A DNA stretch of 64,000 bases from Yoonia maricola (GCF_002797915.1 NZ_PGTY01000001.1:372001-436000); one strand, 5' to 3'; shown: positions 1 through 9,423, counted from the stretch's first letter. Notes: a model not told the origin generated them from the letters alone. Numbers and translations are program-made.

Positions 1-1635
1 AATTGCGGCACTTGCGGTGGCTACCGTCTGCGTGAGGAAGCGCTCGCGGTGAAGATCGGCGGCTTGCATGTGGGGCAGGTCGTGCAAATGTCGATCAAGG
101 AAGCCTATGACTGGTGCACGGCGGTGCCGAATAGTTTGAGCAAACAAAAGAATGAGATTGCCGCGGCGATTTTGAAGGAAATTCGTGAGCGTTTGGGTTT
201 TCTCAATAATGTGGGTCTTGAATATCTGACCTTGTCGCGCAATTCCGGCACTTTGTCGGGCGGTGAAAGCCAACGGATCAGGTTGGCCAGCCAGATTGGA
301 TCAGGTTTGCAAGGTGTGCTTTATGTGCTGGATGAACCGTCCATTGGCCTGCACCAACGCGACAATGACCGCTTGCTGACAACCTTGAAGAATCTACGCG
401 ATCAGGGGAACACCGTGATTGTGGTGGAGCATGATGAAGAGGCCATTCGCGAAGCGGATTATGTCTTTGATATCGGGCCGGGTGCGGGGGTTCATGGCGG
501 GCAGGTGGTCGCCAAAGGCACGCCGCAAGAGATTATGGCCAATGAAGGGTCGGTCACTGGGCAATATCTGATTGGCGCCAAAGAGATTGAAGTGCCAGCC
601 AAACGCCGCAAGGGCAAAGGCAAAAAGCTGACTGTGGTTAAGGCCACGGGCAACAATTTGCAGAATGTCACGGCGGATTTCCCTTTGCAGAAATTTGTCT
701 GCGTGACGGGCGTTTCAGGCGGCGGCAAGTCGACCCTTACGATTGAGACTTTGTTCAAAAACGCGTCGATGAAACTGAATGGCGCGCGGCAAACACCGGG
801 GCCTTGCGAAACGATCAAAGGGTTCGAACATCTTGACAAAGTGATCGACATTGACCAGCGGCCCATCGGGCGCACACCACGGTCTAACCCCGCGACCTAT
901 ACCGGCGCGTTCACACCGATCCGCGAATGGTTCGCAGGCATGCCAGAGGCCAAGGCGCGTGGGTACAAGCCGGGGCGTTTTAGTTTCAACGTCAAAGGCG
1001 GGCGGTGTGAGGCCTGCCAGGGCGATGGTGTTATCAAGATCGAGATGCACTTTTTGCCAGATGTCTATGTGACTTGTGAGACCTGCAAGGGTGCGCGCTA
1101 TAATCGTGAGACACTGGAGATTAAATTCAAAGGTAAATCCATCGCTGATGTACTGGATATGACGGTAGAGGATGCGCAGCAATTCTTTACTGCGGTCCCG
1201 TCAATCCGTGAGAAGATGGATGCGCTGATGCGTGTTGGTCTGGGTTATATCAAAGTGGGCCAGCAGGCGACCACGTTGTCAGGCGGAGAAGCGCAGCGGG
1301 TCAAACTGTCCAAGGAATTGGCGCGGCGGTCCACTGGCCGGACGCTTTATATTCTCGATGAACCCACGACCGGTTTGCACTTTGAGGATGTGCGTAAGCT
1401 TTTGGAAGTGCTGCATGAACTGGTTGATCAGGGAAACTCTGTCATTGTGATTGAGCATAATCTGGACGTGGTAAAGACAGCCGATCATATCATTGATATT
1501 GGGCCTGAAGGTGGTGATGGCGGCGGTCGCATTGTGGCAACTGGCACACCTGAAAAGGTGGCGGAGGTCGCAGACAGTCATACCGGGCGCTACCTCAAGG
1601 AGATGCTGGGCGCGCGCAAGGTGGCGGCGGAGTAG
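1..1635 (+). CDS. uvrA: UvrABC excinuclease subunit A, C-terminal part (5' end outside window)
   Basis: DNA-damage recognition ATPase of nucleotide excision repair. The reading frame is open from base 1, before the first in-window ATG at 49, so the gene is truncated by the window edge; 544 of the usual ~950 residues are visible. It starts in the distal CxxC of the first zinc finger (CGTCGGYRL). Then come an ABC signature LSGGESQ, a Walker B region ([13 protein letters not shown]), the second Walker A (GVSGGGKST), the second zinc finger (CEAC...CETC) and the second signature [11 protein letters not shown] with [10 protein letters not shown]. These are diagnostic of UvrA. A stem-loop follows the stop directly. 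Any SOS box upstream is outside the window. Confidence 0.97.
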   Translation, partial: NCGTCGGYRLREEALAVKIGGLHVGQVVQMSIKEAYDWCTAVPNSLSKQKNEIAAAILKEIRERLGFLNNVGLEYLTLSRNSGTLSGGESQRIRLASQIGSGLQGVLYVLDEPSIGLHQRDNDRLLTTLKNLRDQGNTVIVVEHDEEAIREADYVFDIGPGAGVHGGQVVAKGTPQEIMANEGSVTGQYLIGAKEIEVPAKRRKGKGKKLTVVKATGNNLQNVTADFPLQKFVCVTGVSGGGKSTLTIETLFKNASMKLNGARQTPGPCETIKGFEHLDKVIDIDQRPIGRTPRSNPATYTGAFTPIREWFAGMPEAKARGYKPGRFSFNVKGGRCEACQGDGVIKIEMHFLPDVYVTCETCKGARYNRETLEIKFKGKSIADVLDMTVEDAQQFFTAVPSIREKMDALMRVGLGYIKVGQQATTLSGGEAQRVKLSKELARRSTGRTLYILDEPTTGLHFEDVRKLLEVLHELVDQGNSVIVIEHNLDVVKTADHIIDIGPEGGDGGGRIVATGTPEKVAEVADSHTGRYLKEMLGARKVAAE

Positions 1636-1636
1636 G

Positions 1637-1662
1637 TCCGCAAAATGAAAGAATTTTGCGGA
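1637..1662 (+). terminator. Stem-loop after uvrA
   Basis: A perfect 10-bp inverted repeat (TCCGCAAAAT / ATTTTGCGGA, 6-nt loop) begins one base after the uvrA stop codon. There is no clear T-run, so it may act as a 3'-end stabiliser or a weak terminator. Its right arm runs directly into a partial copy of the GATGCCTCCGGCGG intergenic repeat. Confidence 0.5.
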
Positions 1663-1683
1663 TGCCTCCGGCGGAAGTTTGAG
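1661..1683 (+). repeat. Intergenic repeat, partial copy 1 (GATGCCTCCGGCGG type)
   Basis: GATGCCTCCGGCGGAAGTTT matches the first half of the longer copies at 18385 and 51546. It lies between the convergent genes uvrA and mmsB, like the other copies, at a gene 3' end. Confidence 0.6.
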
Positions 1684-1696
1684 TGGACATAGAAAG

Positions 1697-2563
1697 TCAG
1701 GGGCGGGTCCGTTTCTCGAAACGGGGCAGCATTGCTGAGAAGTCCTTGCCGTTGCCGTCTTCGTTCTCGACGAATTGCGCATATAGATCGCGCGCGGCTT
1801 GCCCCATTGGTGTGTCGGCGTTGGCTGCTTCGGCGGCCATTTGTGACAGGTTTAGGTCTTTGAGCATCAACTCGGCTGCGAAACCCGGCTGGTAGCCGTT
1901 GTCGGCTGGGCTTTGTGGGCCGATGCCGGGTGCTGGGCAATAAGCGTTCATTGACCATGAGTAGCCCGATGATGTGCTGACAACATCGAACATCGCTTGC
2001 CGGTCAAGCCCCAATTTATCAGCCAGAACAAAGGCTTCGCTGGTGGCAATCATGGTGACGCCAAGGATCATGTTGTTGCAGATCTTTGCCGCTTGGCCAT
2101 TACCTGCAGCCCCGCAATGCACGGCCTTTTGCCCCATGATGTTGAACAGCGGTTGGACCGTGGCAAAGGCGTCAGGCGGGCCACCGGCCATGAAGGTCAG
2201 CGTGCCATTGGTCGCCCCGCCGATCCCGCCTGATACGGGGGCATCTATGGCCTTCAGGCCCGCTGCTTGCGCTTGTGCCGCGACAGCGCGCGCGCTTTCG
2301 ACATCAACGGTTGAACAATCAAGATGAATGGCACCGGGTTTCATGACAGGGTGAATGTCGGTCGCAACAGCACGCAGAATGTCGCCGTTGGGCAGCATGG
2401 TGATGACCACATCGGCGTCTTTGGCTGCGGCGGTGTTGCTCTCTGCCAAGGTCAATCCCTGTGGGTTTGCGACAGTGTCGAACCCCATGACCTCGTGCGA
2501 TTGAGCCAGATTAACCGCCATTGGCGCACCCATGTTGCCTAATCCGATAAATCCGATTTTCAT
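1697..2563 (-). CDS. mmsB: 3-hydroxyisobutyrate dehydrogenase
   Basis: NAD-dependent oxidation of 3-hydroxyisobutyrate to methylmalonate semialdehyde in valine catabolism; 288 aa. The N-terminal Rossmann motif GFIGLGNMGAPMA, the substrate loop DAPVSGGIGGATNGTL and the catalytic-lysine helix (AAKICNNMILG) are all present. The start ATG at 2563 follows a GGAGG ribosome site, so a start five codons upstream is unlikely. It overlaps the stop of the upstream hydrolase gene by four bases (ATGA), indicating translational coupling in an operon with the hydrolase and the acyl-CoA dehydrogenase. Confidence 0.93.
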   Translation of the reverse strand: MKIGFIGLGNMGAPMAVNLAQSHEVMGFDTVANPQGLTLAESNTAAAKDADVVITMLPNGDILRAVATDIHPVMKPGAIHLDCSTVDVESARAVAAQAQAAGLKAIDAPVSGGIGGATNGTLTFMAGGPPDAFATVQPLFNIMGQKAVHCGAAGNGQAAKICNNMILGVTMIATSEAFVLADKLGLDRQAMFDVVSTSSGYSWSMNAYCPAPGIGPQSPADNGYQPGFAAELMLKDLNLSQMAAEAANADTPMGQAARDLYAQFVENEDGNGKDFSAMLPRFEKRTRP

Positions 2564-3603
2564 GTGCTTTCCTCCCATTGCAGCGCGTCTTGCCCCAGGT
2601 CGCGCGTCATCTGTGCGACATCTTCATTGGGTACGTGGTCCCAACTGCTGTGTTGCCATCGGGGCGTTCGGTCGCGGTCGATGATTGCCGCACGGATCCC
2701 TTCGATAAAATCGCCCTGCGTGATGCAGCGGTACGTATAGCGAAATTCGCGGTCGAGCGCCTTTTTGATCCCTGGGGTGTCGCGGGCGGCCTGAATGATT
2801 TTGACGGTAACGGCCATCGCCAATGGGGCGTTGTATGCCATCAGCTTGCGCACATGGGTGATGGCGGGGCAGGGCCGGTCGGGCAGAGCACGGCAGATAT
2901 CGGCGAGGCTGCCACCTGCAAAGCAATGATCGATATCAGCCTGCCATTCTGCAAGGCGCGCGGTCGGGGCGGGGTGCCGCGCGGCGTTGATTGCGCCTAC
3001 GTCCGCGGTTGTGATGAGTGCCGCTTTAAGATCGTCCCAGTGCTCTTGTGGAATAAAGTGATCGGCAAAGCCGGCATAGATTGCATCGCCTGCATCCATC
3101 CGGTCGCCGCTCAGCCCCAGATAGGTGCCGCAATATCCCGGTGCCTTGGCAAGGATCAGAGAGCCGCCAACATCGGGCACCAGACCAATGGTGCATTCGG
3201 GCATCGCGATCCGGCTACTGTCGCACACGATCCGGTGGGCCGCATGGCACCCAACGCCAACGCCGCCACCCATGGTGAACCCATGCAGGAAGCTGACGGT
3301 TGGTTTCGGGTAACTGTAGAGTTTGGCATTGAGCCGGTATTCATCCCGCCAGAACCGCCGCCCATACTCAAGCTCGCCGCGCTGGCCTGCGGCATACATC
3401 TGCGCAATATCACCGCCCGCGCAAAAGGCCCGTGTGCCTGCCGCATCGATCAGGACCAGTGCAACATCAGGGTCGTTGCACCAGCTGTCCAATGCGCCCT
3501 CAATGGCCAGGCACATGTCCCATGTCAGCGCGTTCAGCGCATCGGGACGGCTGAGGGTGATATGCCCCGCGCATCCGGTCTTGCGAATGATAATGTCGGT
3601 CAA
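2560..3603 (-). CDS. 3-hydroxyisobutyryl-CoA hydrolase (enoyl-CoA hydratase/isomerase family)
   Basis: Hydrolyses 3-hydroxyisobutyryl-CoA to the free acid, the step before MmsB. The crotonase fold shows the oxyanion-hole region AFCAGGDI and HGFTMGGGVG. The segment MPECTIGLVPDVGGS carries the Glu and Asp positions typical of HIBCH hydrolases rather than simple hydratases. The start is uncertain. A TTG at 3603 (protein beginning TDIIIRKTG, AAAGG 9 bases upstream) fits the family N-terminus best; a GTG at 3636 has no visible ribosome site. The gene lies between the acyl-CoA dehydrogenase (52-bp gap) and mmsB (4-bp overlap), which supports the valine-pathway role. Confidence 0.85.
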   Translation of the reverse strand: MTDIIIRKTGCAGHITLSRPDALNALTWDMCLAIEGALDSWCNDPDVALVLIDAAGTRAFCAGGDIAQMYAAGQRGELEYGRRFWRDEYRLNAKLYSYPKPTVSFLHGFTMGGGVGVGCHAAHRIVCDSSRIAMPECTIGLVPDVGGSLILAKAPGYCGTYLGLSGDRMDAGDAIYAGFADHFIPQEHWDDLKAALITTADVGAINAARHPAPTARLAEWQADIDHCFAGGSLADICRALPDRPCPAITHVRKLMAYNAPLAMAVTVKIIQAARDTPGIKKALDREFRYTYRCITQGDFIEGIRAAIIDRDRTPRWQHSSWDHVPNEDVAQMTRDLGQDALQWEEST

Positions 3604-3654
3604 TGTGGCAGACCTTTGGTTGAGGTCCCGGATCACGTCCGGGACGGCGTTGGG

Positions 3655-4791
3655 CTATTGGATCATCTGGCGTGCAACGATCAGCCGCATGATTTCGTTG
3701 GTGCCTTCAAGGATTTGATGGACCCGTAGATCGCGCACAATCTTTTCGATCCCATAGTCGGCAAGATAGCCGTAACCGCCATGCAATTGCAGACATTGAT
3801 CGGCGACCTCACTTCCTGTCTCGGTGCACAGTTTTTTGGCCATAGCGCAGAATTTGGTGGCGTCAGGCGCGCCTTGGTCCAGCTTCCAGGCCGCTTGCCG
3901 TAAGAGAATGCGCGCGGATTGTAGGGCGATCTCCATATCAGCCAGTCGAAACTGGAGGCCCTGAAACTGATCAATAGATTGGCCGAAGGCCTTACGTTCG
4001 GCCATATAGGCGAGTGTCTTATCCAATGCCGCTTGTGCTGCACCAACAGAGCAGGCGGCGATGTTCAGCCGCCCGCCATCCAGACCGGCCATCGCGTATG
4101 TGAACCCCATCCCTTCGTCGCCCAGCAGGTTTTCAGCTGGGGCAGGGCAGTTGTCCATCTGTACTTGTCGGGTGGGTTGCGACTGCCAGCCCATCTTGTC
4201 CTCTAGCCCGCCGAATGACAGGCCCGGTGTGCCGTCTTCAAGCACAATTGCGCTGATGCCCTTGGGCCCGTCACCGCCGGTGCGGGCCATCACAATATAG
4301 GCGTCTGAATATCCACCACCCGAGATAAACGCCTTAGTGCCGGTCAGCTGGTAACCTGCGTTGTCCCGGATCGCCTTGGTTTTCAAACCGGCGGCATCGG
4401 AGCCGGACCCCGGCTCTGTCAGGCAGTAGGACAGTATTGTCTCCATGCGCAACACCTTTGGCAGAACACGGTCCTTCAGCGCGTCCGATCCATATGCATC
4501 AATCATCCGTGCGCACATGTTGTGGATTGATAGGAATGCAGAAACCGAAGCACATGAATGCGACAGCGCCTCAAACACCAGCGTTGCATCCAGTCGTGAA
4601 AGACCCGCACCGCCTTGGTCCTCAGAGACGTAGAGCGCGCCAAAGCCCAGTTCTGCCAACTGCGACCAAAGCTCTTTCGGGATTGTGCCTTCAACCTCCC
4701 ATTGACGCGCATAAGGTGCGATATGGACCTGGCCAAAGTCGCTTGCGAGATCAAAGATTGCGGATTGTTCGGTGTTGAGCGCAAAATCCAT
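3655..4791 (-). CDS. Acyl-CoA dehydrogenase, probably isobutyryl-CoA dehydrogenase
   Basis: FAD-dependent short/branched-chain acyl-CoA dehydrogenase, 378 aa, full family length. Visible features are CLTEPGSGSDAAGLKT (flavin/substrate loop), the GYLADYGIEKIVRD region and the C-terminal ILEGTNEIMR, whose Glu is the catalytic base in short-chain members. It is the first gene of a minus-strand operon with the hydrolase and mmsB, so isobutyryl-CoA to methacrylyl-CoA is the likely reaction. The substrate is inferred from context, not from the sequence alone. Confidence 0.9.
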   Translation of the reverse strand: MDFALNTEQSAIFDLASDFGQVHIAPYARQWEVEGTIPKELWSQLAELGFGALYVSEDQGGAGLSRLDATLVFEALSHSCASVSAFLSIHNMCARMIDAYGSDALKDRVLPKVLRMETILSYCLTEPGSGSDAAGLKTKAIRDNAGYQLTGTKAFISGGGYSDAYIVMARTGGDGPKGISAIVLEDGTPGLSFGGLEDKMGWQSQPTRQVQMDNCPAPAENLLGDEGMGFTYAMAGLDGGRLNIAACSVGAAQAALDKTLAYMAERKAFGQSIDQFQGLQFRLADMEIALQSARILLRQAAWKLDQGAPDATKFCAMAKKLCTETGSEVADQCLQLHGGYGYLADYGIEKIVRDLRVHQILEGTNEIMRLIVARQMIQ

Positions 4792-4896
4792 CGATAGGGC
4801 CTGTTTTCAATGTGGACATACCCTTTGACGTTGGTTCTATTTTGACGCATTTGCAAGACCAGCCTATGGAAAGATGATCAATGTGGATGTGCCTGA

Positions 4897-5859
4897 ATGA
4901 CTGACAAGAAACTACGTATTGGTCTTGGCGTGATCACTCACAGACGGCCGGATGGTCTTTTGCGTCTTTTAGACAGCTTTGGGCAAATGAAGGTGCCTGA
5001 AAATGTGGAATGCACTGTATTGCTTGCCGAGAACGATGATGCGCCAGTAATGGAAACGCATCTTGATAAGCTTCGCGCTGCCATTCCTTTCGAGGTGCAT
5101 TTTTCAGTTGAAGAGCGGCGTGGCATTCCGTTTGCGCGCAACCGTGTTCTGGATATGGCATTGGAGGCAGATGTTGACTTTCTGACCTTTGCCGATGACG
5201 ATCAGGTTGTAGATCACTACTGGCTGGTCATGCTCTTGGCCACCATGCAACTACGTGAACTTGATCTTGTTGGTGGCCCGAATTATTTTCAAAGAGATCC
5301 AGAAGCGGCGTTGTCATGGCAAAGCAATCTTGTTTTTGAGCACTACGAGCGCGCCATGAGGCAACTTAGCAGCAGGCGAGCATCAAGAATCCAGATCGAT
5401 AGTGAGGCTGAGATACCTATTTATACCAACAATTGGATGTTGCGGATTTCAAAGCAACGGGAATTGAAGACAAGATTTGACGAGACTTATCGAATTTCGG
5501 GTGGGTCAGACACAAAGTTTTATTTGGACTTTTCGACGGCAGGTGCTGTGACTGGCTGGGCAGCAGATGCGCGAACTTTTGAGGTGTGGCCCGAGAGTCG
5601 CCTCAAGTTTCGGTATCTTTTTAGACGGTCACGTGACCAGCGTGCAACCAATCTGCTGCGTGCGCAAGACGCACCAACACTGCCGTGGGCCTTGCTATCA
5701 TTCTTGAGCAGCAGCTTCTCTGCATTGGGTTTGCTTCTTAGGTCACCTTTTAATGATTTCAGAAGCTTAACCTCAGCAATTAGTCGTGTGGGGGGCGCGG
5801 TTGGGAGGATCAGGGCGGCGCGTGGCATAAGGAGCCAACTGTACCGCCCGTCGAAATAA
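4897..5859 (+). CDS. Family 2 glycosyltransferase
   Basis: 320 aa. It opens with a GT2 N-terminus (RIGLGVITHRRPDGLLRLLDSF), then GIPFARNRVLD and a DDDQ motif (FADDDQVVD) that would bind metal and nucleotide sugar. The C-terminal third is basic, with a hydrophobic stretch near residues 265-285 (WALLSFLSSSFSALGLLL). The acceptor cannot be deduced; surface polysaccharide or glycan synthesis is the general expectation. It sits on the opposite strand inside the valine-catabolism region and is a relative of the gene at 55008. Base composition looks more AT-rich than its neighbours, suggesting acquisition. Confidence 0.85.
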   Translation: MTDKKLRIGLGVITHRRPDGLLRLLDSFGQMKVPENVECTVLLAENDDAPVMETHLDKLRAAIPFEVHFSVEERRGIPFARNRVLDMALEADVDFLTFADDDQVVDHYWLVMLLATMQLRELDLVGGPNYFQRDPEAALSWQSNLVFEHYERAMRQLSSRRASRIQIDSEAEIPIYTNNWMLRISKQRELKTRFDETYRISGGSDTKFYLDFSTAGAVTGWAADARTFEVWPESRLKFRYLFRRSRDQRATNLLRAQDAPTLPWALLSFLSSSFSALGLLLRSPFNDFRSLTSAISRVGGAVGRIRAARGIRSQLYRPSK

Positions 5860-5886
5860 ATCAGGCAGCGCTACTCAATGGCTGCG

Positions 5887-7386
5887 TCACTCCATCACTG
5901 GAATAGAAAACTCACCGCCCTCTTTGATACCTGACGGCCAGCGCGAGGTGATCGTTTTCGTCCGCGTGTAGAACTTGAACGCGTCCGGCCCGTGTTGGTT
6001 CAGATCGCCGAACATGGATTTTTTCCAGCCCCCGAAGGTGTGGTAGGCCAGTGGTACCGGAATGGGTACGTTGATGCCGACCATGCCGATATTGATGCGC
6101 GCTGCAAAGTCGCGCGCGGTATCGCCGTCGCGGGTGAAGATCGCGGTACCGTTGCCGTATTCGTGGTCCATGGCAAGGCCGATCGCCTCTTCATAGGATT
6201 GCGCGCGGATCGTAGACAGGACGGGGCCGAAGATTTCGGTTTTGTAGATATCCATATCCTTGGTCACATTGTCGAACAGATGCGCGCCCACAAAGAACCC
6301 ATCTTCATAGCCTTGCAGATTGAAGTTGCGCCCATCAACGACCAGTTTCGCGCCTTGGTCGATGCCCGATTGTACCAGTCGCCCGATGTTTTCCTTCGCG
6401 GCTGCGGTCACCACGGGGCCGTAATCCACATCATCGCCAGAGGTATATGGCCCCACTTTGAGTGCTTCGACCTTGGGCACCAGTTTTTCCAGCAGGCGGT
6501 CAGCTGTGTCATCGCCGACAGGTACGGCGACAGAGATTGCCATGCAGCGTTCGCCAGCCGCCCCATAGCCCGCACCGACCAATGCATCAGCGGCTTGGTC
6601 CATGTCTGCATCAGGCATGATGATCATGTGGTTTTTGGCCCCGCCAAAGCACTGGACGCGCTTACCTTGCGCACAACCGGTGCCATAGATGTATTCGGCG
6701 ATGGGGGTTGAGCCGACGAAGCCGACCGATTGGATTGTGTCGTCGTAAAGGATTGCATCCACGGCTTCCTTGTCGCCGTTGACGACTTGCAGGATACCTT
6801 TGGGCAGGCCTGCTTCTTCCATCAGTTCTGCCAACATCAGCGGCACAGAGGGGTCACGTTCGGATGGTTTGAGGATAAACGCATTGCCGCAGACGATGGC
6901 GGGCGCGAACATCCACATCGGGATCATGGCAGGAAAATTGAATGGTGTGATGCCTGCTGTGACGCCCAAAGGCTGTTTCATTGAATACATGTCAATGCCG
7001 GGGCCCGCGCTATCTGTAAACTCGCCTTTGAGCATCTGCGGAGCACCGATGCAGTATTCAACAACTTCAAGGCCGCGGATCACGTCGCCTTTGGCGTCGG
7101 GCAAGGTCTTGCCGTGTTCGCGGCTCAGCGCTTCGGCCAGCTTATCCATATCGCGGTTCAGCAAGCCGACGAAAGCCATCATGATACGTGCGCGGCGCTG
7201 CGGGTTGACGGCAGCCCATGCAGGTTGGGCTTTGGCGGCAATCGCAACGGCTTTGGCCATTTCGTCGGCATTGGCCAAGGGGACTTTCGCCTGCACCTCG
7301 CCTGTCGCGGGGTTGAAGACATCCGCAAAACGGCCAGAGATGCCTTTGACATGTGCGCCGCCGATATAATGGGTCAGTTCTTGCAT
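5887..7386 (-). CDS. mmsA: Methylmalonate-semialdehyde dehydrogenase (CoA-acylating)
   Basis: Converts methylmalonate semialdehyde to propionyl-CoA (valine and thymine breakdown); 499 aa, the usual length. Family hallmarks are FNFPAMIPMWMFAPAI, QCFGGAKNHMIIMPDAD and the catalytic cysteine in GAAGERCMAISVAV. The ATG at 7386 is preceded by GGAGGATCT. It is transcribed divergently from a LysR-type gene, and the shared intergenic region holds a 12-bp perfect inverted repeat. It completes the pathway encoded by the acyl-CoA dehydrogenase/hydrolase/mmsB operon about 1 kb away. Confidence 0.96.
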   Translation of the reverse strand: MQELTHYIGGAHVKGISGRFADVFNPATGEVQAKVPLANADEMAKAVAIAAKAQPAWAAVNPQRRARIMMAFVGLLNRDMDKLAEALSREHGKTLPDAKGDVIRGLEVVEYCIGAPQMLKGEFTDSAGPGIDMYSMKQPLGVTAGITPFNFPAMIPMWMFAPAIVCGNAFILKPSERDPSVPLMLAELMEEAGLPKGILQVVNGDKEAVDAILYDDTIQSVGFVGSTPIAEYIYGTGCAQGKRVQCFGGAKNHMIIMPDADMDQAADALVGAGYGAAGERCMAISVAVPVGDDTADRLLEKLVPKVEALKVGPYTSGDDVDYGPVVTAAAKENIGRLVQSGIDQGAKLVVDGRNFNLQGYEDGFFVGAHLFDNVTKDMDIYKTEIFGPVLSTIRAQSYEEAIGLAMDHEYGNGTAIFTRDGDTARDFAARINIGMVGINVPIPVPLAYHTFGGWKKSMFGDLNQHGPDAFKFYTRTKTITSRWPSGIKEGGEFSIPVME

Positions 7387-7419
7387 GAGATCCTCCGCTG
7401 CATTGTTTGGTTAAGTATA

Positions 7420-7479
7420 CCTTGCATTTTTCGGTGCAGAAGAACCAATATACCAAAATCATTTTGCAAAAATGCAAGG
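7420..7479. promoter_or_regulatory. Operator-like 12-bp inverted repeat between mmsA and lysR
   Basis: CCTTGCATTTTT (7420-7431) and its exact reverse complement AAAAATGCAAGG (7468-7479) are separated by 36 bp. The right arm also forms the compact palindrome TTGCA-N4-TGCAA (7464-7477) and reaches the ribosome site of the LysR gene (start 7485). This is the expected layout for a LysR regulator acting on mmsA and on itself; the binding protein is inferred. Confidence 0.6.
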
Positions 7480-7484
7480 ATGTT

Positions 7485-8387
7485 ATGGACAATTGGGACG
7501 ATATGCGGGTGTTTTTGGCGGTAGCACGTGCCGAGGGGCTGTCGGGGGCGGCGCCCTCTCTCAAGATGGATCCGTCAACACTTGGACGGCGGATCGCGCG
7601 TTTGGAGCGGGCGGTTGGTGCCGCGCTTTTTGTAAAGTCGCCGCAAGGCTATGCGTTGACTGATCTGGGTGAACGCATGAAAGCGCGTGCTGCTGAGGCG
7701 GAAATCCATTTGACGCATGCGCGCGATGAAGGGCAGTGCGATGCGACCGCATTGACCGGGCAAATACGGATTGGTGCGCCCGACGGTGCGGCCAATTTTC
7801 TGCTGCCGCAGGTTTGCGCCGCCATTCAGGCCCAAAACCCGGCGTTGGAGGTGCAAATCCTGGCCTTGCCCCGTGTCGTGAACCTGTCACGGCGCGAGGC
7901 GGATATGGCGGTCACGGTCAGCCCACCGGCAGCCGGGCGGCTGACTGTGCAAAAGATCACGGATTATCAGCTGCATTTGGCGATGCGGGCGGATGCGCCG
8001 CCGTTGCGCTGCGTCGCAGATCTGAAAGAGCGGCAGATTGTCGGCTACATCCCTGACATGATTTTTGACAAGGAACTAGATTATCTTGATGTGATTGATG
8101 CAGACCGCGTGCAAATGGCGTCAAATTCGGTTGCCGTACAACTGCAAATGATCCGGCAATCGGGCGTTGGGATCGTGCATGACTTTGCGCTGCCCTTTGC
8201 GCCGGAACTGCGGATGGTATTGACGGATGCGGTTGCGCTGGCGCGGTCATTCTATCTGGTGCGGCATACTTCTGACCGGCGCTCGGACCGGCTTGCGCGG
8301 TTTGCGCAAGCGTTGCGGCAGGGCATGCAAGAGGAGGTCGCGCGGTTGGAATATGCAGCATGCTTGACAGCAAGCCCCCCCATTTGA
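7485..8387 (+). CDS. LysR-family transcriptional regulator (putative mmsA regulator)
   Basis: 300 aa. The N-terminal winged helix-turn-helix is clear (MRVFLAVARAEGLSGAAPSL..DPSTLGRRIARLERAVGAALF), followed by an effector-binding domain. The ATG at 7485 has AAGGA five bases upstream and fits the family N-terminus; a longer frame from 7407 would run across the operator region. Its divergent position next to mmsA suggests control by a valine-pathway intermediate, an inference from context. Confidence 0.88.
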   Translation: MDNWDDMRVFLAVARAEGLSGAAPSLKMDPSTLGRRIARLERAVGAALFVKSPQGYALTDLGERMKARAAEAEIHLTHARDEGQCDATALTGQIRIGAPDGAANFLLPQVCAAIQAQNPALEVQILALPRVVNLSRREADMAVTVSPPAAGRLTVQKITDYQLHLAMRADAPPLRCVADLKERQIVGYIPDMIFDKELDYLDVIDADRVQMASNSVAVQLQMIRQSGVGIVHDFALPFAPELRMVLTDAVALARSFYLVRHTSDRRSDRLARFAQALRQGMQEEVARLEYAACLTASPPI

Positions 8388-8425
8388 GACGCTGGAGGCC
8401 CGGAGGATGATGAAGGAGGCCATCA

Positions 8426-8860
8426 ATGCTCGTATCCCAAATGTTGAAATCAAAGCCCGAGATGGGTGTGATTTCGGTTCAGCCAAATGCGACTGTCACA
8501 GAGGCGGCGAAGCTGCTGTCAGAGCATCGCATCGGGACCGTGGTTGTGTCTAAAGACGGCGAAACCCTTGATGGTATTCTATCAGAGCGCGATATCGTGC
8601 GCGAATTGGGCAAGCGCGGCACGGCATGTTTCGATGATCCCGTGAGCGCCCTGATGACAGCAAAGCTGACCACTTGCAGCCCGTCTAATAACGCGCTTGA
8701 GGTGCTGGAAATCATGACCAATGGTCGTTTCCGCCACTTGCCTGTCATGGATGATGGTAAAATGGTGGGGCTGATATCAATCGGCGATGCGGTCAAAGGG
8801 CGGCTTGCGCAGCTTGCGATGGAAAAGGAATCCCTCGAAGGAATGATTATGGGCCATTAA
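8426..8860 (+). CDS. CBS-domain protein
   Basis: 144 aa consisting of two CBS motifs in tandem (residues ~8-60 and ~72-130), a Bateman module that usually senses adenine nucleotides. The pattern TVTEAAKLLSEHRIGTVVVSKDGETLDGILSERDIVRELGKRG is typical of stand-alone alphaproteobacterial CBS proteins. An AAGGAGG site lies just before the ATG. No fused catalytic domain is present, so the partner is unknown. Confidence 0.88.
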   Translation: MLVSQMLKSKPEMGVISVQPNATVTEAAKLLSEHRIGTVVVSKDGETLDGILSERDIVRELGKRGTACFDDPVSALMTAKLTTCSPSNNALEVLEIMTNGRFRHLPVMDDGKMVGLISIGDAVKGRLAQLAMEKESLEGMIMGH

Positions 8861-8928
8861 GCCCTTTCTTGCATTTCTGTTCAGAATATTGTTGCTTGCC
8901 GGCGACTTAATACACCATGAGGTTTGCC

Positions 8929-9423
8929 ATGCGCGTAGGACTTTACCCCGGCACATTTGATCCGGTCACGCATGGGCATCTTGATATCATCAAGCGCGCC
9001 TGTTCGCTGGTTGACCGTCTGGTGATTGGTGTTGCGATCAACCGCGACAAGGGACCGCTATTTACGCTGGAAGAGCGTGTTGCGATGATCGAGACTGAAA
9101 CCGCGCATCTGGGTGTTCAGACCGGGTGCGTTATTGTCGTGCATCCGTTTGAGAACCTGTTGATTGATTGCGCGCGTGATGTTGGGGCGTCTGTCATCAT
9201 TCGCGGTCTGCGTGCGGTTGCTGATTTTGAGTATGAATATCAGATGGTTGGTATGAACCGTGTTTTAGATAACTCGATTGAAACTGTCTTTCTGATGGCC
9301 GAGGCCCAGCATCAGGCAATTGCATCTAAACTGGTGAAAGAGATCGCGCGCCTTGGGGGCGATGTGTCGAACTTCGTGACCCCAGCCGTGAACACCGCTT
9401 TAAAAGAGCGGTTTTCCGGTTGA
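8929..9423 (+). CDS. coaD: Phosphopantetheine adenylyltransferase
   Basis: Penultimate step of coenzyme A synthesis (4'-phosphopantetheine + ATP to dephospho-CoA). 164 aa. The N-terminal GLYPGTFDPVTHGHLDII contains the nucleotidyl-transferase (T/H)xGH signature, and VIIRGLRAVADFEYEYQM is a CoaD hallmark. The ATG at 8929 is chosen over 8917 because GAGG lies six bases before it. The stop overlaps the TTG start of the following hydrolase. Confidence 0.95.
   Translation: MRVGLYPGTFDPVTHGHLDIIKRACSLVDRLVIGVAINRDKGPLFTLEERVAMIETETAHLGVQTGCVIVVHPFENLLIDCARDVGASVIIRGLRAVADFEYEYQMVGMNRVLDNSIETVFLMAEAQHQAIASKLVKEIARLGGDVSNFVTPAVNTALKERFSG

Noticed and set aside
2578-3729. 383-codon plus-strand open frame
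   Set aside because: Fully antisense to the 3-hydroxyisobutyryl-CoA hydrolase gene, which has clear family motifs; the antisense translation has none and no ribosome site.
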